From an uncultured Alphaproteobacteria bacterium (lineage in GTDB: Bacteria; Pseudomonadota; Alphaproteobacteria; MPNO01; UBA2964): a stretch of 64,000 nucleotides of DNA. The DNA lies in contig OX638326.1 of NCBI GenBank assembly GCA_951812775.1, positions 3,359,391 to 3,423,390 of the forward strand, given 5' to 3'. The notes under the pieces were generated by a model, which was not told where the DNA came from, ran no database searches, and saw only the letters and a list, made by a program, of their open reading frames with translations. Every line of letters begins with the position of its first letter. The first letter of the stretch is position 1. Of the stretch, positions 7,903 through 17,073 are shown piece after piece. Both the position numbers and the translations under genes were made by a program.

Positions 7903-10224
7903 TTAGGCGGTTGCTTCCTGTATTGCCCGCCAGACTTTCTCCGGTGTCGCCGGCATGTCCAGATTCTCTATGCCCAGCGGTGCGAGGGCGTCAACGACCG
8001 CGTTCATGATCGCTGCCAGGGCCCCGACATTTCCGGCTTCGCCTGCACCCTTGGCACCGACTGGATTGAGCTTTGTCGGGACGGGGTTGTTGGCAAGATC
8101 GAAACGGCACATATCGTCTGCCCGTGGCATTCCGTAATCGAGGAATGAACCTGTGAGCAGTTGACCGTCAGAGTCGTACTGAATGCCTTCAGTGAACGCT
8201 TGGCCCACGCCCTGACCGATACCACCATGAATCTGGCCTTCCAGGGTTAACGCATTGATCACCGTGCCGACGTCATCGGTTACAGAATATTTCAGGATCT
8301 CGGTAACACCGGTTTCCGGTTCGATCTCGACTTCGACAACATGACAGCCATTGGGAAATGTCGGTGTGCCCGGTGCAAAAGTATCAGTATCAAACAGCCC
8401 ACGCTCCATGCCTTCCGGCAATAGATCGCTGCGGTAGGAGGCTTTGGCAACATCCTGTATCGTGACCTGTTTGTCGGTTCCAACAACATGGAAGGCGCCG
8501 TCCCGAAACTCGATATCGGCGTCCGCTGCTTCCAGTATATGGGCGGCAATCTGGGTACTTTTTTCCAGGATCTTGTTGATCGCGCGTACGGCAGCTGAAC
8601 TGCCGAGGATCGCTGTTCTTGACGCATAGGTGCCGCCGCCATAGGGCAGATCATCCGTATCGCCATAGGAAACGCGTATATCTTCTTCATCAATACCCAA
8701 GGCATCTGAGACCACGATCTTGTACATCGTGTCGTGGCCCTGACCATGATCGACAGAACCTGGAATAACAGTGACGGTGCCGGACTGGTCGAACTGAATA
8801 CTGACAGTCTCGCCATCAAGCTGTGCCGTTTGTTCGATGAAGTTGGCGATCCCGAGTCCGCGAAGTTTACCCCCTTTGCGGGCCGCTTCGCGTCGGGCTT
8901 CGAAACCCTCATAGTCACCCATTTTCAGGGTGCTCTCCATATTTTCACCAAATTCGCCGCAATCGAGCGTGTAGATCAGACCGGTTTTAAACGGCATGTC
9001 TTCCGGGGGCACGATATTGCGTCGACGGATCTCGGCGCGGTCCATATTCATTTCACGCGCTGCATTATCGATCAGCCTCTCCATAACATAAGAGGCTTCG
9101 GGGCGACCGGAACCGCGGAACGGGCCGTTGGCACTGGTATTGGTGAATACCGCAGAAGCTTCCGCATATATCAGCGGTGTTTTGTAGGTTGCGGCCAAGC
9201 CACCAAGATGACCGGCTGGTGAAATTGTTCCACCGGGATCAAGCCAAGCGCCGATATTGCAGATGTTGCTGACTTTCACAGCCAGGAACTCGCCATTCTC
9301 ATTGAGGGCGAGTTGTGCGTCTGTCAGCTGATCGCGATCATGATAATCCGTGACGTGACCGTCGCTGCGTTCACACACCCAGCGGACCGGGCGTCCGATC
9401 TTTTTTGCGGCCCACATGCAGGCGTGATTTTCCGGTGCATGACCGCCTTTCATCCCGAAGCTGCCTCCTACGTCGGGTGTGACCATTTTGACGACGGTTT
9501 CCGGCACGCCAAACACATCTATGGCCAGCGTTTTCCGCAAAAGATGCGGGCGCTGTATCCCGCCATAAAGGATATAGCGATCAAATCGGTGATCGTATTC
9601 GCCGATACAGGATCAGGGTTCCATTGTGTTGGCGGTGATACGGTTAATCTTGGTATTCAACTGCGTGACGTGGTGGGCGGAAGCGATGGCGGCTTCTACC
9701 GCTTCTTTGTCACCGGCCGTGTAGAAATAGCCCTCATTGTCATTGCAGCCTTCGTGCAAAACCGGTGCGCCTTCAGCGCGTGCTTGGGTGCTCTCTGTTA
9801 TGACGGGCAGGGGCTCGTATTCGACAATAATTTGTTCGGCAGCGTCTTTGCCCTGATTGACGGATTCAGCGACCACCATGGCGACGATGTCACCGGTGAC
9901 TTTGACTTCTTTATGCGCGATGGCATGACGGGTGGGAACATATAAAGGAGACCCATCCCGACGGACGCGGTTGTGGCCCGCCGGATGTTGCCCATGGCCA
10001 TCATTAACCCAATCTGTACCAGTATAGATGGCAATGACGCCAGGCATGCTCTCTGCGGTGCGGCAATCAATGCTGACGATTCGCGCATGCGCATGGGGCG
10101 AGCGCAACATGTAGGCGTGGCACTCATTGAGTAATTTGATGTCGTCGACATAGCGGCCACCGCCGCGCAGCAAACGGGGGTCTTCGGTTCGCGGCACCGA
10201 CTGACCCATGGCAAATTGTCCCAC
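7903..10224 (-). pseudogene. Molybdenum hydroxylase large subunit (CoxL-like), interrupted by an in-frame TGA
   Basis: Two open segments in the same minus-strand frame together make one CoxL/XdhB-type subunit of about 773 codons. The first, 10224 to 9616, starts at a GTG with GGGAGG five bases before it and encodes the substrate-domain front end. It stops at TGA (9613-9615) directly after NTMEP, where relatives have arginine (EPRG/EPRS); CGA to TGA is a single transition. The frame then continues with SCIGEYD to the stop at 7903, including GPFRGSGRPEASYV and the catalytic glutamate in GAKGAGEAGNVGAL. No small or medium subunit gene adjoins it. It lies downstream of the amidase gene on the same strand. 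Either the gene is dead or the base is an error. Confidence 0.85.
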
Positions 10225-10309
10225 GATTCCTCCCTGAACAGCGTTCTTTAATTATGGTGCTATCCTGACCCTGTCGCGGGTCGTGATCAAGAGCAGCTGG
10301 TCAATAAGC

Positions 10310-11710
10310 CTAATCCAGATTGGGGAAGCGTTTGAGCAACCCTGCTTGTTTTTCAAAGCTGTGGGCGACTCTCAGGACTGTCGTTTCCTGCCAGTTGCGC
10401 CCGACGATTTGGGCGCCGATCGGCATGCCATCCTCAAAGAACCCCGCTCGCACGGTTTGAACGGGGTGTAGTGTCAGATTGAACGGTACAGCGATCATCG
10501 GCACATCGAGGAACGGGAAGGGCGCTTTGTCATCCAGAGGAGGTTGCGGCGTAAGCATCGCTGTCGTGATGATGACGTCATATTCACTGAGAGCGCCTTC
10601 AATTTCTGCCAGCAATTCAGTGCGCCGCCGTTGGGCCTGAATATAATCAACTGCTCGTACGAGGCTTCCCAACATCATCCGGTTGCGCGCCAGGGGACCA
10701 AACTCTTCCCAGCGGTCCTGCAAATTCTCTTCATGGATGGCATAGGCTTCGGCGGGGAGAATAACCCTGCCAACGGCATGCCAGTCGATCAGCGGAGAGA
10801 GGTTCACTTCGCCAACTGTTGCGCCTAACTCTCGGAGTGTTTCTCCAACGCCATCTATCGCGCTGACAATCTCCTCGGGGGCATCATAGTCTGAGCTGTA
10901 AAAATGGCGGAGCATGCCTACCTTAAGACCGCGTACGCCTTCATTTAAAGACGAGACATAATCTGGCACCGGTGTTTCAACGCTACCCGGGTCCCGTTCA
11001 TCATATCCGGCGAGGATCTGCAGCATCAGTGCGCTGTCCTCGCTCGTCCAGGTCATGGGCCCAACGCAATCAAATGAGAAAGACAGCGGTAAATCACCAA
11101 ATGCGCTGACGCGGCCAAAGGTCGCTTTCATTCCGGCGATGCCACAGAAGGCTGAAGGGGTACGGATTGAGCCGCCAGCATCACTGCCGAGTGCACCCAG
11201 GCACATGCCCGCCGCAACAGCAGATCCTGACCCACTGCTTGAGCCACCCGTTGAACGGGAAATGTCCCATGGATTGCGGGCTGGCGGATAAAGCGCATCA
11301 AAGGTGGGCCTGCCGCCAAAGGTGAATTCATAGGTATTGAGCTGTCCCATGAAAATGGCGCCAGCGTCGCGCAACTTTGTGATGACCGCTGCATCTTCAT
11401 CCGCTTCAAAATCCTGCATGACGCGGGAATTCGATGTTGTCTTGTAGCCTTTGAGATAGAAGACGTCCTTAAGCCCGATCGGGATGCCATGTAGCGGGCC
11501 GCGATAATTGCCAGATTCGATCTCTTTCTCGGCTTCTTTTGCGGCCAGCTTGGCTTCCTCGGTAAAGACCGTGTGAAAGGCATTTAAGGTCGGGTCGTAT
11601 TTTTCGATCCGTGCGAGACAGGCTTCCACCAGAGCGACAGGCGACAATATACCTGCCTTAATCTGACGCGCTGCTTCGGCGATCGTAGGGACCCCGCGAT
11701 CTTCATTCAT
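10310..11710 (-). CDS. Amidase signature family amidohydrolase
   Basis: A 466-residue amidase signature enzyme. The Ser-cisSer-Lys triad is visible: Lys81 in GIPIGLKDVF, a serine in the GGSSSGSGSAV stretch at about residues 156-165, and the nucleophile Ser181 in GSDAGGSIRTP. These enzymes hydrolyse C-N bonds in carboxamides, ureido acids or carbamoyl compounds. The start at 11710 is preferred over the upstream in-frame codon at 11767 because it begins a normal family N-terminus and lies two bases after the stop of the small gene at 11713. This tight spacing suggests a two-subunit enzyme. The broken CoxL-like gene lies downstream on the same strand, which is consistent with degradation of a nitrogen-containing compound. 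Confidence 0.88.
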   Translation of the reverse strand: MNEDRGVPTIAEAARQIKAGILSPVALVEACLARIEKYDPTLNAFHTVFTEEAKLAAKEAEKEIESGNYRGPLHGIPIGLKDVFYLKGYKTTSNSRVMQDFEADEDAAVITKLRDAGAIFMGQLNTYEFTFGGRPTFDALYPPARNPWDISRSTGGSSSGSGSAVAAGMCLGALGSDAGGSIRTPSAFCGIAGMKATFGRVSAFGDLPLSFSFDCVGPMTWTSEDSALMLQILAGYDERDPGSVETPVPDYVSSLNEGVRGLKVGMLRHFYSSDYDAPEEIVSAIDGVGETLRELGATVGEVNLSPLIDWHAVGRVILPAEAYAIHEENLQDRWEEFGPLARNRMMLGSLVRAVDYIQAQRRRTELLAEIEGALSEYDVIITTAMLTPQPPLDDKAPFPFLDVPMIAVPFNLTLHPVQTVRAGFFEDGMPIGAQIVGRNWQETTVLRVAHSFEKQAGLLKRFPNLD

Positions 11711-11712
11711 GG

Positions 11713-11928
11713 TCAGGATTCCCGCGGCGGTTTGGGAGAAAAGACCGGCAGCATTCGAACGTCCCAACTTCGCCCCGATTTGCGAGTGCGCGCCGCGAGC
11801 CCCATCAGGGAGGAATAAGCTTTACGGATATCCTGTTTCTCCTGATCTGAAATCGGGACTCCGGATGCGCGAACAAGCCCTTCGAACATCACATCGTCGT
11901 CGGCAACTGGTTTTTCATCTGACGCCAT
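11713..11928 (-). CDS. Small protein coupled to the amidase (AtzG-like by position)
   Basis: A 71-residue acidic-to-basic protein with no signal peptide or membrane segment. It has a helical-looking front half (VPISDQEKQDIRKAYSSLM) and a Pro/Arg-rich tail. Its stop lies two bases before the amidase start, so the two are probably made together. Some amidase-signature enzymes, such as the AtzE amidotransferase-like hydrolase, need a small partner (AtzG) encoded just upstream. Size and position fit such a partner, but I do not recognise a clear AtzG motif, so the match is by context only. An alternative is an unrelated small regulatory protein. Confidence 0.6.
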   Translation of the reverse strand: MASDEKPVADDDVMFEGLVRASGVPISDQEKQDIRKAYSSLMGLAARTRKSGRSWDVRMLPVFSPKPPRES

Positions 11929-12055
11929 GGCGAACCTACTTTCCTAAATTTCACATGAGCATATGAGTCGTGCAAGGGGTTGTATCATTGACATATTGCT
12001 CTCAGGCCGGAAGCGTGGTGCCATTGGGCGACGATTTTTATGACGGGAGAAGAAA

Positions 12056-12469
12056 ATGACGGGATTTAAAGGCGGCTGTTTGTGCGGCGCAGTACAATAT
12101 GAAGTGACGGGTGACCCCGTTCGAGTGGCGCAATGTCATTGTGATGATTGCCGCCGGGCGACGGGCTCTGCCTTCGCCACCAACGTTTTCGTCAAGGAAG
12201 AAGACATTAACGTTTTGCAGGGAGAGACCAACAGCTTCCAGCATACCGCCGATAGCGGCAGTACCATGACCAAGGAATTTTGTGGCAATTGTGGATCGCA
12301 GCTCTTTGGGTCGGGATCAGCCGCGCCGGGGATCAAGAACATCAAGATTGGCTCAATTGACGATGTTGGGGATATCAAACCGCAGATTGAGGTCTTTACC
12401 TCTAAATCACTGCCCTACACCCCACCGCTCGATTTTACGGAGAAGTTTGAAAAAGGCCGCCCTCGGTAA
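12056..12469 (+). CDS. GFA-family zinc protein (glutathione-dependent formaldehyde-activating-like fold)
   Basis: A 137-residue single-domain protein of the GFA/CENP-V family. The zinc-binding cysteines are Cys8 and Cys10 (GGCLCGAVQY), Cys27, Cys29 and Cys32 (QCHCDDCRR), and Cys76 and Cys79 (EFCGNCGSQLF). Length and spacing are normal. The family is named for Gfa, which was reported to speed S-hydroxymethylglutathione formation, but most members have no proven role. AGAAGAAA precedes the ATG. It stands alone, divergent from the small amidase partner, and 269 bases separate it from the regulator gene. Formaldehyde or another small electrophile from nearby catabolism is a possible link, but this is inference. 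Confidence 0.85.
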   Translation: MTGFKGGCLCGAVQYEVTGDPVRVAQCHCDDCRRATGSAFATNVFVKEEDINVLQGETNSFQHTADSGSTMTKEFCGNCGSQLFGSGSAAPGIKNIKIGSIDDVGDIKPQIEVFTSKSLPYTPPLDFTEKFEKGRPR

Positions 12470-12636
12470 CTCCACCGAAGTCACATAAGAACTATCCCGC
12501 GATTCAAGACTGCAAACAGGCGGTTAAGCTCCTGGTATTCCGCGCCGACCCAACTTAACGATGATAATGTTGCCGGGCTGAATAAGACGGTAGTTCTTGC
12601 CGTATTAAGAAACCCTCACTTTGACGTGTATGTCCG

Positions 12637-12673
12637 TTGACATGTGATACAAATTATAGTCTAAATTATTTAG
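12637..12673 (+). promoter_or_regulatory. TTGACA box and palindrome upstream of the XRE regulator
   Basis: TTGACA occurs at 12637-12642. Downstream, CTAAATTATTTAG at 12661-12673 is a perfect six-base inverted repeat around a central T, in an A+T-rich stretch about 65 bases before the regulator's GTG. The palindrome could be an autoregulatory operator. No clean -10 box sits at standard spacing. The rest of the 269-base gap from 12470 shows nothing else I can support. Confidence 0.3.
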
Positions 12674-12738
12674 CTTTTTCAGGGTTTTCGTCTTAAGTAA
12701 GGAAAAAGCGTAAATTTGGTAAAGTCTGGAAGCATCGT

Positions 12739-13194
12739 GTGGTTATCGAAAATATGCCATCATCAGTAGAGTCAAAGGGCATACATGAGGTTGATTTACA
12801 TGTCGGTAGCCGGGTTCGCCTCCGACGGCGGATCCTGGGAATCAGCCAAACCAAGCTCGGTGATGCGCTCGGGCTAACGTTTCAGCAAATTCAAAAATAT
12901 GAGAATGGCAGCAACCGCATTTCGGCGAGCCGGCTATTTGAAATAAGTCAAATTCTGAGTGTTGAGCCTTCATTTTTCTTCGAAGGGTTGCCGACGCATG
13001 ATCCGAAGTCTGAAGCATCTGACGCGTCAGTTGATCCTGACGAGCAGGGTATTACACAAAGTGATCCCGAAATCTATCGAAGTAGGGAGACTCTTGCGTT
13101 CGTTCGTGCTTATTATCTCATTCGAGATAAGCTGGTTCGGGAGCGCGTCTTCAACCTCGTGAAGTCACTGGGCAACGAAGACAAAGACGACTAA
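12739..13194 (+). CDS. XRE-family transcriptional regulator
   Basis: A 151-residue regulator. Residues about 20-80 form a lambda-repressor-like helix-turn-helix: VGSRVRLRRRILGISQTKLG, then DALGLTFQQIQKYENGSNRIS, where TFQQIQKYE is the recognition helix region. A linker and a charged C-terminal helix rich in Arg and Glu follow. Compact proteins of this pattern are frequent in Rhodospirillales and rhizobia. The start is a GTG at 12739 with GGAAG upstream; an ATG at 12754 is in frame but lacks a ribosome site. A crp-like remnant follows 44 bases downstream, so the two were once an operon. Target genes are unknown. Confidence 0.85.
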   Translation: MVIENMPSSVESKGIHEVDLHVGSRVRLRRRILGISQTKLGDALGLTFQQIQKYENGSNRISASRLFEISQILSVEPSFFFEGLPTHDPKSEASDASVDPDEQGITQSDPEIYRSRETLAFVRAYYLIRDKLVRERVFNLVKSLGNEDKDD

Positions 13195-13238
13195 CCGGTT
13201 TTTCTGACAGCAGACTGGCAAGGTGAAGGGGAGTCCCA

Positions 13239-13571
13239 ATGCCGGACGGCTCGAAGGAGAAAAGACCTCCGTCGGTGTAGGAAAAGAAGTCTCTGCTTCT
13301 TGAGCATACGTTTATCGAATCCCTCGATGACGAAGATGTCGAGCGGCTGATGACCTTTGGAACCGGCGAAACGATTTTTCGAAAAGGCGATCCGGGTCTC
13401 AGCATGATGATCGTGACAATGGGCTGTGTCCGGATCAGCACGATTACCTCCGAAGCCAAAGAGATCATCCTTAACCTGATCCAGGCGGGTGAGGTGGTCG
13501 TCGAGATCGCACTGCTCGATGGAAAAGAACGCAGCGCCGATGCGACGGCAAGATTCTGCGGGATTACGTAA
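13239..13571 (+). pseudogene. Crp/Fnr-type regulator remnant (cyclic-nucleotide-binding fold only)
   Basis: The ATG at 13239 has GAAGGGGAG upstream and opens a frame MPDGSKEKRPPSV that meets TAG at 13278-13280. The same frame then continues without break: SLLLEHTFIESLDDEDVERL, GTGETIFRKGDPG, then the phosphate-binding-cassette-like GEVVVEIALLDGKERSADAT. This is the jelly-roll sensor domain of Crp/Fnr regulators. Homology ends near 13550, where sequence from a different gene begins, and the winged-helix DNA-binding domain is missing. The gene therefore has both an amber codon at position 14 and a lost 3' half. It cannot act as a transcription factor. Confidence 0.75.
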
Positions 13572-14157
13572 CCGTTCTTTGTCATCGGCAGGCAGCTGGC
13601 TACATGATCTGCGGCGGGCTGTCATTCGCGACGATGTTTGCGCAGCTTTCCGGCACGCCCTTCATCTACATTGATCTGTTCGGCGTCGCCCCAGAGGGTT
13701 TCGGTATTCTGTTTGCGCTGAATATTTTTGCGAAAATGATTGGCTCTTATCTCAACAGCCGTCTGGTTACTCGTTTCGGTGTGCGTATGCTCGCGGTTGG
13801 CACAACGATTGCTCTCCTTGGCGGTGTCGGGCTCGCGATTAGTGCGACGTACGGTTCCTTTGGCCTGTTTGGCATTGTCATCCCGGTGGTAATTTTCATG
13901 ATGCCGCACAACATGGTGAATGCGAATGCCACGGCGGGGCCATGGAGTATTTTCCGCATTTAGCCGGCACTGCCTCCGCGATGTTAGGATTTGTTCGTTT
14001 TGGCTCCGGTGCACTGGTCGGCGCCCTCGTTGGATATTTTCACGATGGTACGGCGTTACCGATGTCGTACATCATCGCCGCTTGTGTGATCGGCAGCGCG
14101 GTCACTTTCTGGTTCCTGACCAGTGATCCTAAAGAAGAGGACGCTAAACCGGTTTGA
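13553..14157 (+). pseudogene. Bcr/CflA-type MFS transporter, 5'-truncated and frameshifted
   Basis: From about 13553 the frame encodes the C-terminal half of a Bcr/CflA drug-resistance transporter: YMICGGLSFATMFAQLSGTP, FIYIDLFGVAPEGFGILFAL and later MMPHNMVNANATAG. It stops at 13961-13963, but the family sequence resumes in another frame as MEYFPHLAGTASAMLGFVRF from 13942 to the stop at 14157. Restoring one G in the run near 13933 rejoins the two. The first six helices are missing and crp-like sequence stands in their place. The last 14 bases overlap the convergent DUF35 gene. It resembles the other truncated MFS remnant at the left edge but belongs to a different subfamily. Confidence 0.8.
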
Positions 14158-14557
14158 ATTTGGGCAGGGTTAAGGTGTCGGTGGCGTCTTCAAAGAAGAC
14201 TTCGACCGGCATATCGCACTTAACATCCTCGACGGGGATACCAATGACGTTACTCAGCATACGGGCGCCTTCCTCAAGCTCAATGATGCCAACGACATAG
14301 GGAACTTCACCGTCCCATCCTTTGTGGTACAGCCGATGAAAGACCACGAAACTAAAGACCTTTCCCTTACCCGATGACCGAACCCAGTTGATATCGCGAC
14401 TACCACACCCGGTACAGACGGTAGAGGGCGGAAACCAGTGATGCCCGCATTTGCCGCATTTCTGGATCACCAGCTGATGTTTTTTTGCGCCTTCCCAATA
14501 CGGTACGGATTCTGGCCCAGTGACAGGGATGGCCTTTGCGTAATCGTCAGACATCAT
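14144..14557 (-). CDS. Zn-ribbon/OB-fold protein (DUF35 type), partner of the thiolase-fold enzyme
   Basis: A 137-residue acyl-CoA-binding DUF35 protein. The N-terminal rubredoxin-like zinc ribbon has CGKCG and CTGCGS pairs, joined by HHWFPPSTV. The OB-fold follows with GKGKVFSFVVFHRLYHKGW. Proteins of this type form complexes with thiolase-fold enzymes, as the ChsH2 DUF35 domain does with the aldolase Ltp2. The start overlaps the stop of the upstream thiolase-fold gene as ATGA, and a second ATG follows directly. The arrangement indicates a stoichiometric partner that presents the CoA thioester. Catalysis is expected from the partner, not from this protein. Confidence 0.85.
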   Translation of the reverse strand: MMSDDYAKAIPVTGPESVPYWEGAKKHQLVIQKCGKCGHHWFPPSTVCTGCGSRDINWVRSSGKGKVFSFVVFHRLYHKGWDGEVPYVVGIIELEEGARMLSNVIGIPVEDVKCDMPVEVFFEDATDTLTLPKFKPV

Positions 14558-15735
14558 GCTGCTCCCAGGATCAGCGTCGACTCACATACCGTATTGCCAC
14601 CATGACCGGACACCAGCCCAATCTCTGCATTTGGTACCTGCCGCTCGGGCCCATAGATTCCCTGCAACTGCCGAACACCTTCGACGACTTGCAACATACC
14701 TTCGACATGGGCCTCTGACAGCTGTCCACCTGATGTGTTGGTTGGTAAGGCCCCGTCCAGATCGAGTGCGCCCGAAGCAACAAATTCGCCACCTTCGCCC
14801 TTTTTGCAAAAGCCGTAATCCTCAAGCTGGACCAGAACCATATAGGTGAAGCAATCGTAGATTTGCGCGTAATCAATATCTTCAGGGCCGACGCCTGCCA
14901 TGGCATAGGCGGTTTGTCCTGACTGGATTGCCCCTGTATGCGTCATGTTATCGCCATTGAACCAGCCGCTGATATTGTTTCCGGTGCCAAACCCTTTGAT
15001 CAGGACGGGTTTCTGGCGTAGATCCTTCGCCCGTTCTGCCGACGTTACAATGACCGCCCCTGCCGCATCAGTCTGTAGAGAGCAGTCAAACAGACTAAAC
15101 GGTTCCACGATCATGCGGCCGTTCAGATAGTCTTCCATCGTCAGCGGTTTTTGCATCACTGCATCAGGGTTATTCAGCGCATGTTTGCGAAAAGCGAGCG
15201 ATATGGCACCGAACTGTTCCCGCGTTGTGCCGTAATCATGCATGTGGCGTTGTGCGCCAAAACCGTGGGCGGCAATGGCGCCGTAATAGCCAAACTCCGG
15301 TCCGAATTCCATGCCATACATTTGCTGCGGACGCCCTGAACCCCGCATGTGGTTTTCCTTATTGGCATGCACGCGCGACCAGTTATCCCGCCCATATCCG
15401 ACCAGAGCGCAGCTTGCCATTCCCGCATCTATGGCCATGGCTGCGAGGGCGACGCCCATGACCTGACTGGCACCACCATTGGTGAGCGTGGTTGAGAAAC
15501 CGGCGTCGATCCCAAGACGTTCACCCATTATCTGATGAAAGGTGTAAATTTCGTCCGGCCCGCGGCAGATCAGCCCATCAACATCCCGGGTCGTTAATCC
15601 TGCATCGTCAAGGGCGTTGAGCATCGCTTCTTCAAGTAACCCTTGCGCCGAGACGCCTGGGACTTTGCCTAGACGGCTGTGTCCGGCACCAGCGATGGCA
15701 TATTTATCCCGCAAATGGGTGGAGGGCTCGATCAT
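14554..15735 (-). CDS. Thiolase-fold enzyme of the SCP-x/Ltp2 group, apparently lacking the nucleophilic cysteine
   Basis: A 393-residue thiolase-superfamily protein. The N-terminus KYAIAGAGHSRLGKVPG and the C-terminal GLVSGHGGNTVCESTLIL fit the SCP-x-type thiolase branch. At the position where thiolases carry the acyl-accepting cysteine, this protein reads TLTNGGASQVMGVALAAMA (residues 83-101) with glycine instead. Loss of that residue is known in Ltp2-type retro-aldolases of steroid side-chain breakdown, which need a DUF35 partner. It overlaps the CaiB gene upstream and the DUF35 gene downstream by ATGA. A retro-aldol or related C-C cleavage on a CoA ester is therefore more likely than classical thiolysis. 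The substrate is unknown. Confidence 0.83.
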   Translation of the reverse strand: MIEPSTHLRDKYAIAGAGHSRLGKVPGVSAQGLLEEAMLNALDDAGLTTRDVDGLICRGPDEIYTFHQIMGERLGIDAGFSTTLTNGGASQVMGVALAAMAIDAGMASCALVGYGRDNWSRVHANKENHMRGSGRPQQMYGMEFGPEFGYYGAIAAHGFGAQRHMHDYGTTREQFGAISLAFRKHALNNPDAVMQKPLTMEDYLNGRMIVEPFSLFDCSLQTDAAGAVIVTSAERAKDLRQKPVLIKGFGTGNNISGWFNGDNMTHTGAIQSGQTAYAMAGVGPEDIDYAQIYDCFTYMVLVQLEDYGFCKKGEGGEFVASGALDLDGALPTNTSGGQLSEAHVEGMLQVVEGVRQLQGIYGPERQVPNAEIGLVSGHGGNTVCESTLILGAA

Positions 15736-16883
15736 TTCGTGGCCTCGGCCCGGTCATCTATGCGTTTTAAAATTTCCTCCGTGTGCTCTCCATACAACGG
15801 CGCTGCAGAGATAATTTCCGGCGGTGTGTCGGACATCCGGATACCGCTTTCAATCAGCTTGACCGAACCGACCTTTGGGTGCGGAACATCGCGAACCATA
15901 TCGAGATGCTGGACCTGTGGATCGGCCAGTGTTTCATCGAGCGTGTAAATCGGTGCCGAAGGGACGTCTTCTTCCAGCAATCGATCTAACCAGTACTCCC
16001 GCGGTTTGGTTAGAAAGATTTCAGCGAGCAGCGTTTCCAGCTCATCGTAATTGTTGCGGCGATCTGCCTTCCCAGCAAACCGCTCGTCGTCAAACCATTC
16101 TTCATGTCCAACAACTTTGCAAAGGCCCTTCCAGAATTTTGGTGGCGATGACAGGTGAATGACAAACGGTTTGCCGTCTCCCGCGACGAAGGAATGGACC
16201 TGTGCTGTCTGGGTACGGGTCTTACGTCCGGGCACTTTTCCTTCCTCAAAATAGCGCGCGGCGTTTTCGCCCAGAAAGGACAGGGTAGCGCTCAGCAATG
16301 ATGTTTCCACGCGCTGACCTTTGCCGGTTCTTTCCCTTGCCGCCAATGCGCCGAGACACCCATAGGCGGCCATCATGCCGGTGAGATGATCAGACAGGGA
16401 AATACCCATTCCTTTCGGTGCATCCAGATCGGTCAGAACTGAAAGCAATCCGCCCATCGCCTGACCCACCGTGTCATAGCCCGGTCGTTTTGCGTAGGGC
16501 CCTGTTTCGCCAAAGCCTGTGACTGAGCAATAGATGAGTCTTGGGTTGAGCCCGGACAGTTTATCAAACCCAAGTCCCAGGCGATCCATGGTCCCGGGTC
16601 GAAAGTTCTCGATCAGCACGTCTGCGTCAGTTGCCAGTGCGATCGCGGCGGCGACCCCGTCTTCTGATTTTAAATCGAGAATAATGCTCTTCTTGTTGCG
16701 ATTGACCGAGCCAAACGTCGCGGAATAATCCGCCGCTCCCCATCCCCGAAATGGGTCGCCAGCTTTATTGTCTTCGACCTTAATGACCTCCGCACCGAGA
16801 TCTCCCAGCATCATACCGGCATAGGGGCCCGACACGTAGGAGGCGAATTCCAGAACGGTGATACCTTCCAGCGCTGGTGTCAT
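15732..16883 (-). CDS. CaiB/BaiF-family (class III) CoA-transferase
   Basis: A 383-residue class III CoA-transferase. The N-terminal motif ITVLEFASYVSGPYAGMMLG, then DLGAEVIKVED, and the later IENFRPGTMDRLGLG are typical. The expected catalytic aspartate is Asp165 in ISLSDHLTGMM, by comparison with formyl-CoA transferase. The enzyme moves CoA from a donor thioester to a carboxylic acid through a covalent aspartyl intermediate. It is the first gene of a three-gene unit joined by ATGA overlaps and should supply the CoA ester used by the thiolase-fold and DUF35 pair. About 190 bases separate it from the divergent amidohydrolase gene, enough for promoters in both directions. Confidence 0.9.
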   Translation of the reverse strand: MTPALEGITVLEFASYVSGPYAGMMLGDLGAEVIKVEDNKAGDPFRGWGAADYSATFGSVNRNKKSIILDLKSEDGVAAAIALATDADVLIENFRPGTMDRLGLGFDKLSGLNPRLIYCSVTGFGETGPYAKRPGYDTVGQAMGGLLSVLTDLDAPKGMGISLSDHLTGMMAAYGCLGALAARERTGKGQRVETSLLSATLSFLGENAARYFEEGKVPGRKTRTQTAQVHSFVAGDGKPFVIHLSSPPKFWKGLCKVVGHEEWFDDERFAGKADRRNNYDELETLLAEIFLTKPREYWLDRLLEEDVPSAPIYTLDETLADPQVQHLDMVRDVPHPKVGSVKLIESGIRMSDTPPEIISAAPLYGEHTEEILKRIDDRAEATK

Positions 16884-17073
16884 GCGGTGCCTCCCGGGTT
16901 GTCAGTAAATATCTTATACTCAGACCAGTTTCCTGAATCCTATTCCTGAGGATTGAGATGCACAAGCCGCACTATCCTGGCGATCACGCAGCCATACGAA
17001 TTTGGCCGCCCACCGTTCCACCTCGTCTCAATAGGGTCTAACATATCCTCAAATAAATTTCCTGGAGGCGAAA

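Noticed and set aside
9613-9615. TGA in the CoxL-like gene read as selenocysteine
   Set aside because: The residue at this place is Arg in relatives, not Cys, and molybdenum hydroxylases that use selenium carry it as a labile cofactor ligand. I see no obvious SECIS-like hairpin just after the codon.
9313-9945. A 210-codon open frame on the plus strand opposite the CoxL-like gene
   Set aside because: It is the antisense shadow of a clearly conserved gene, with no family-like sequence and no ribosome site.
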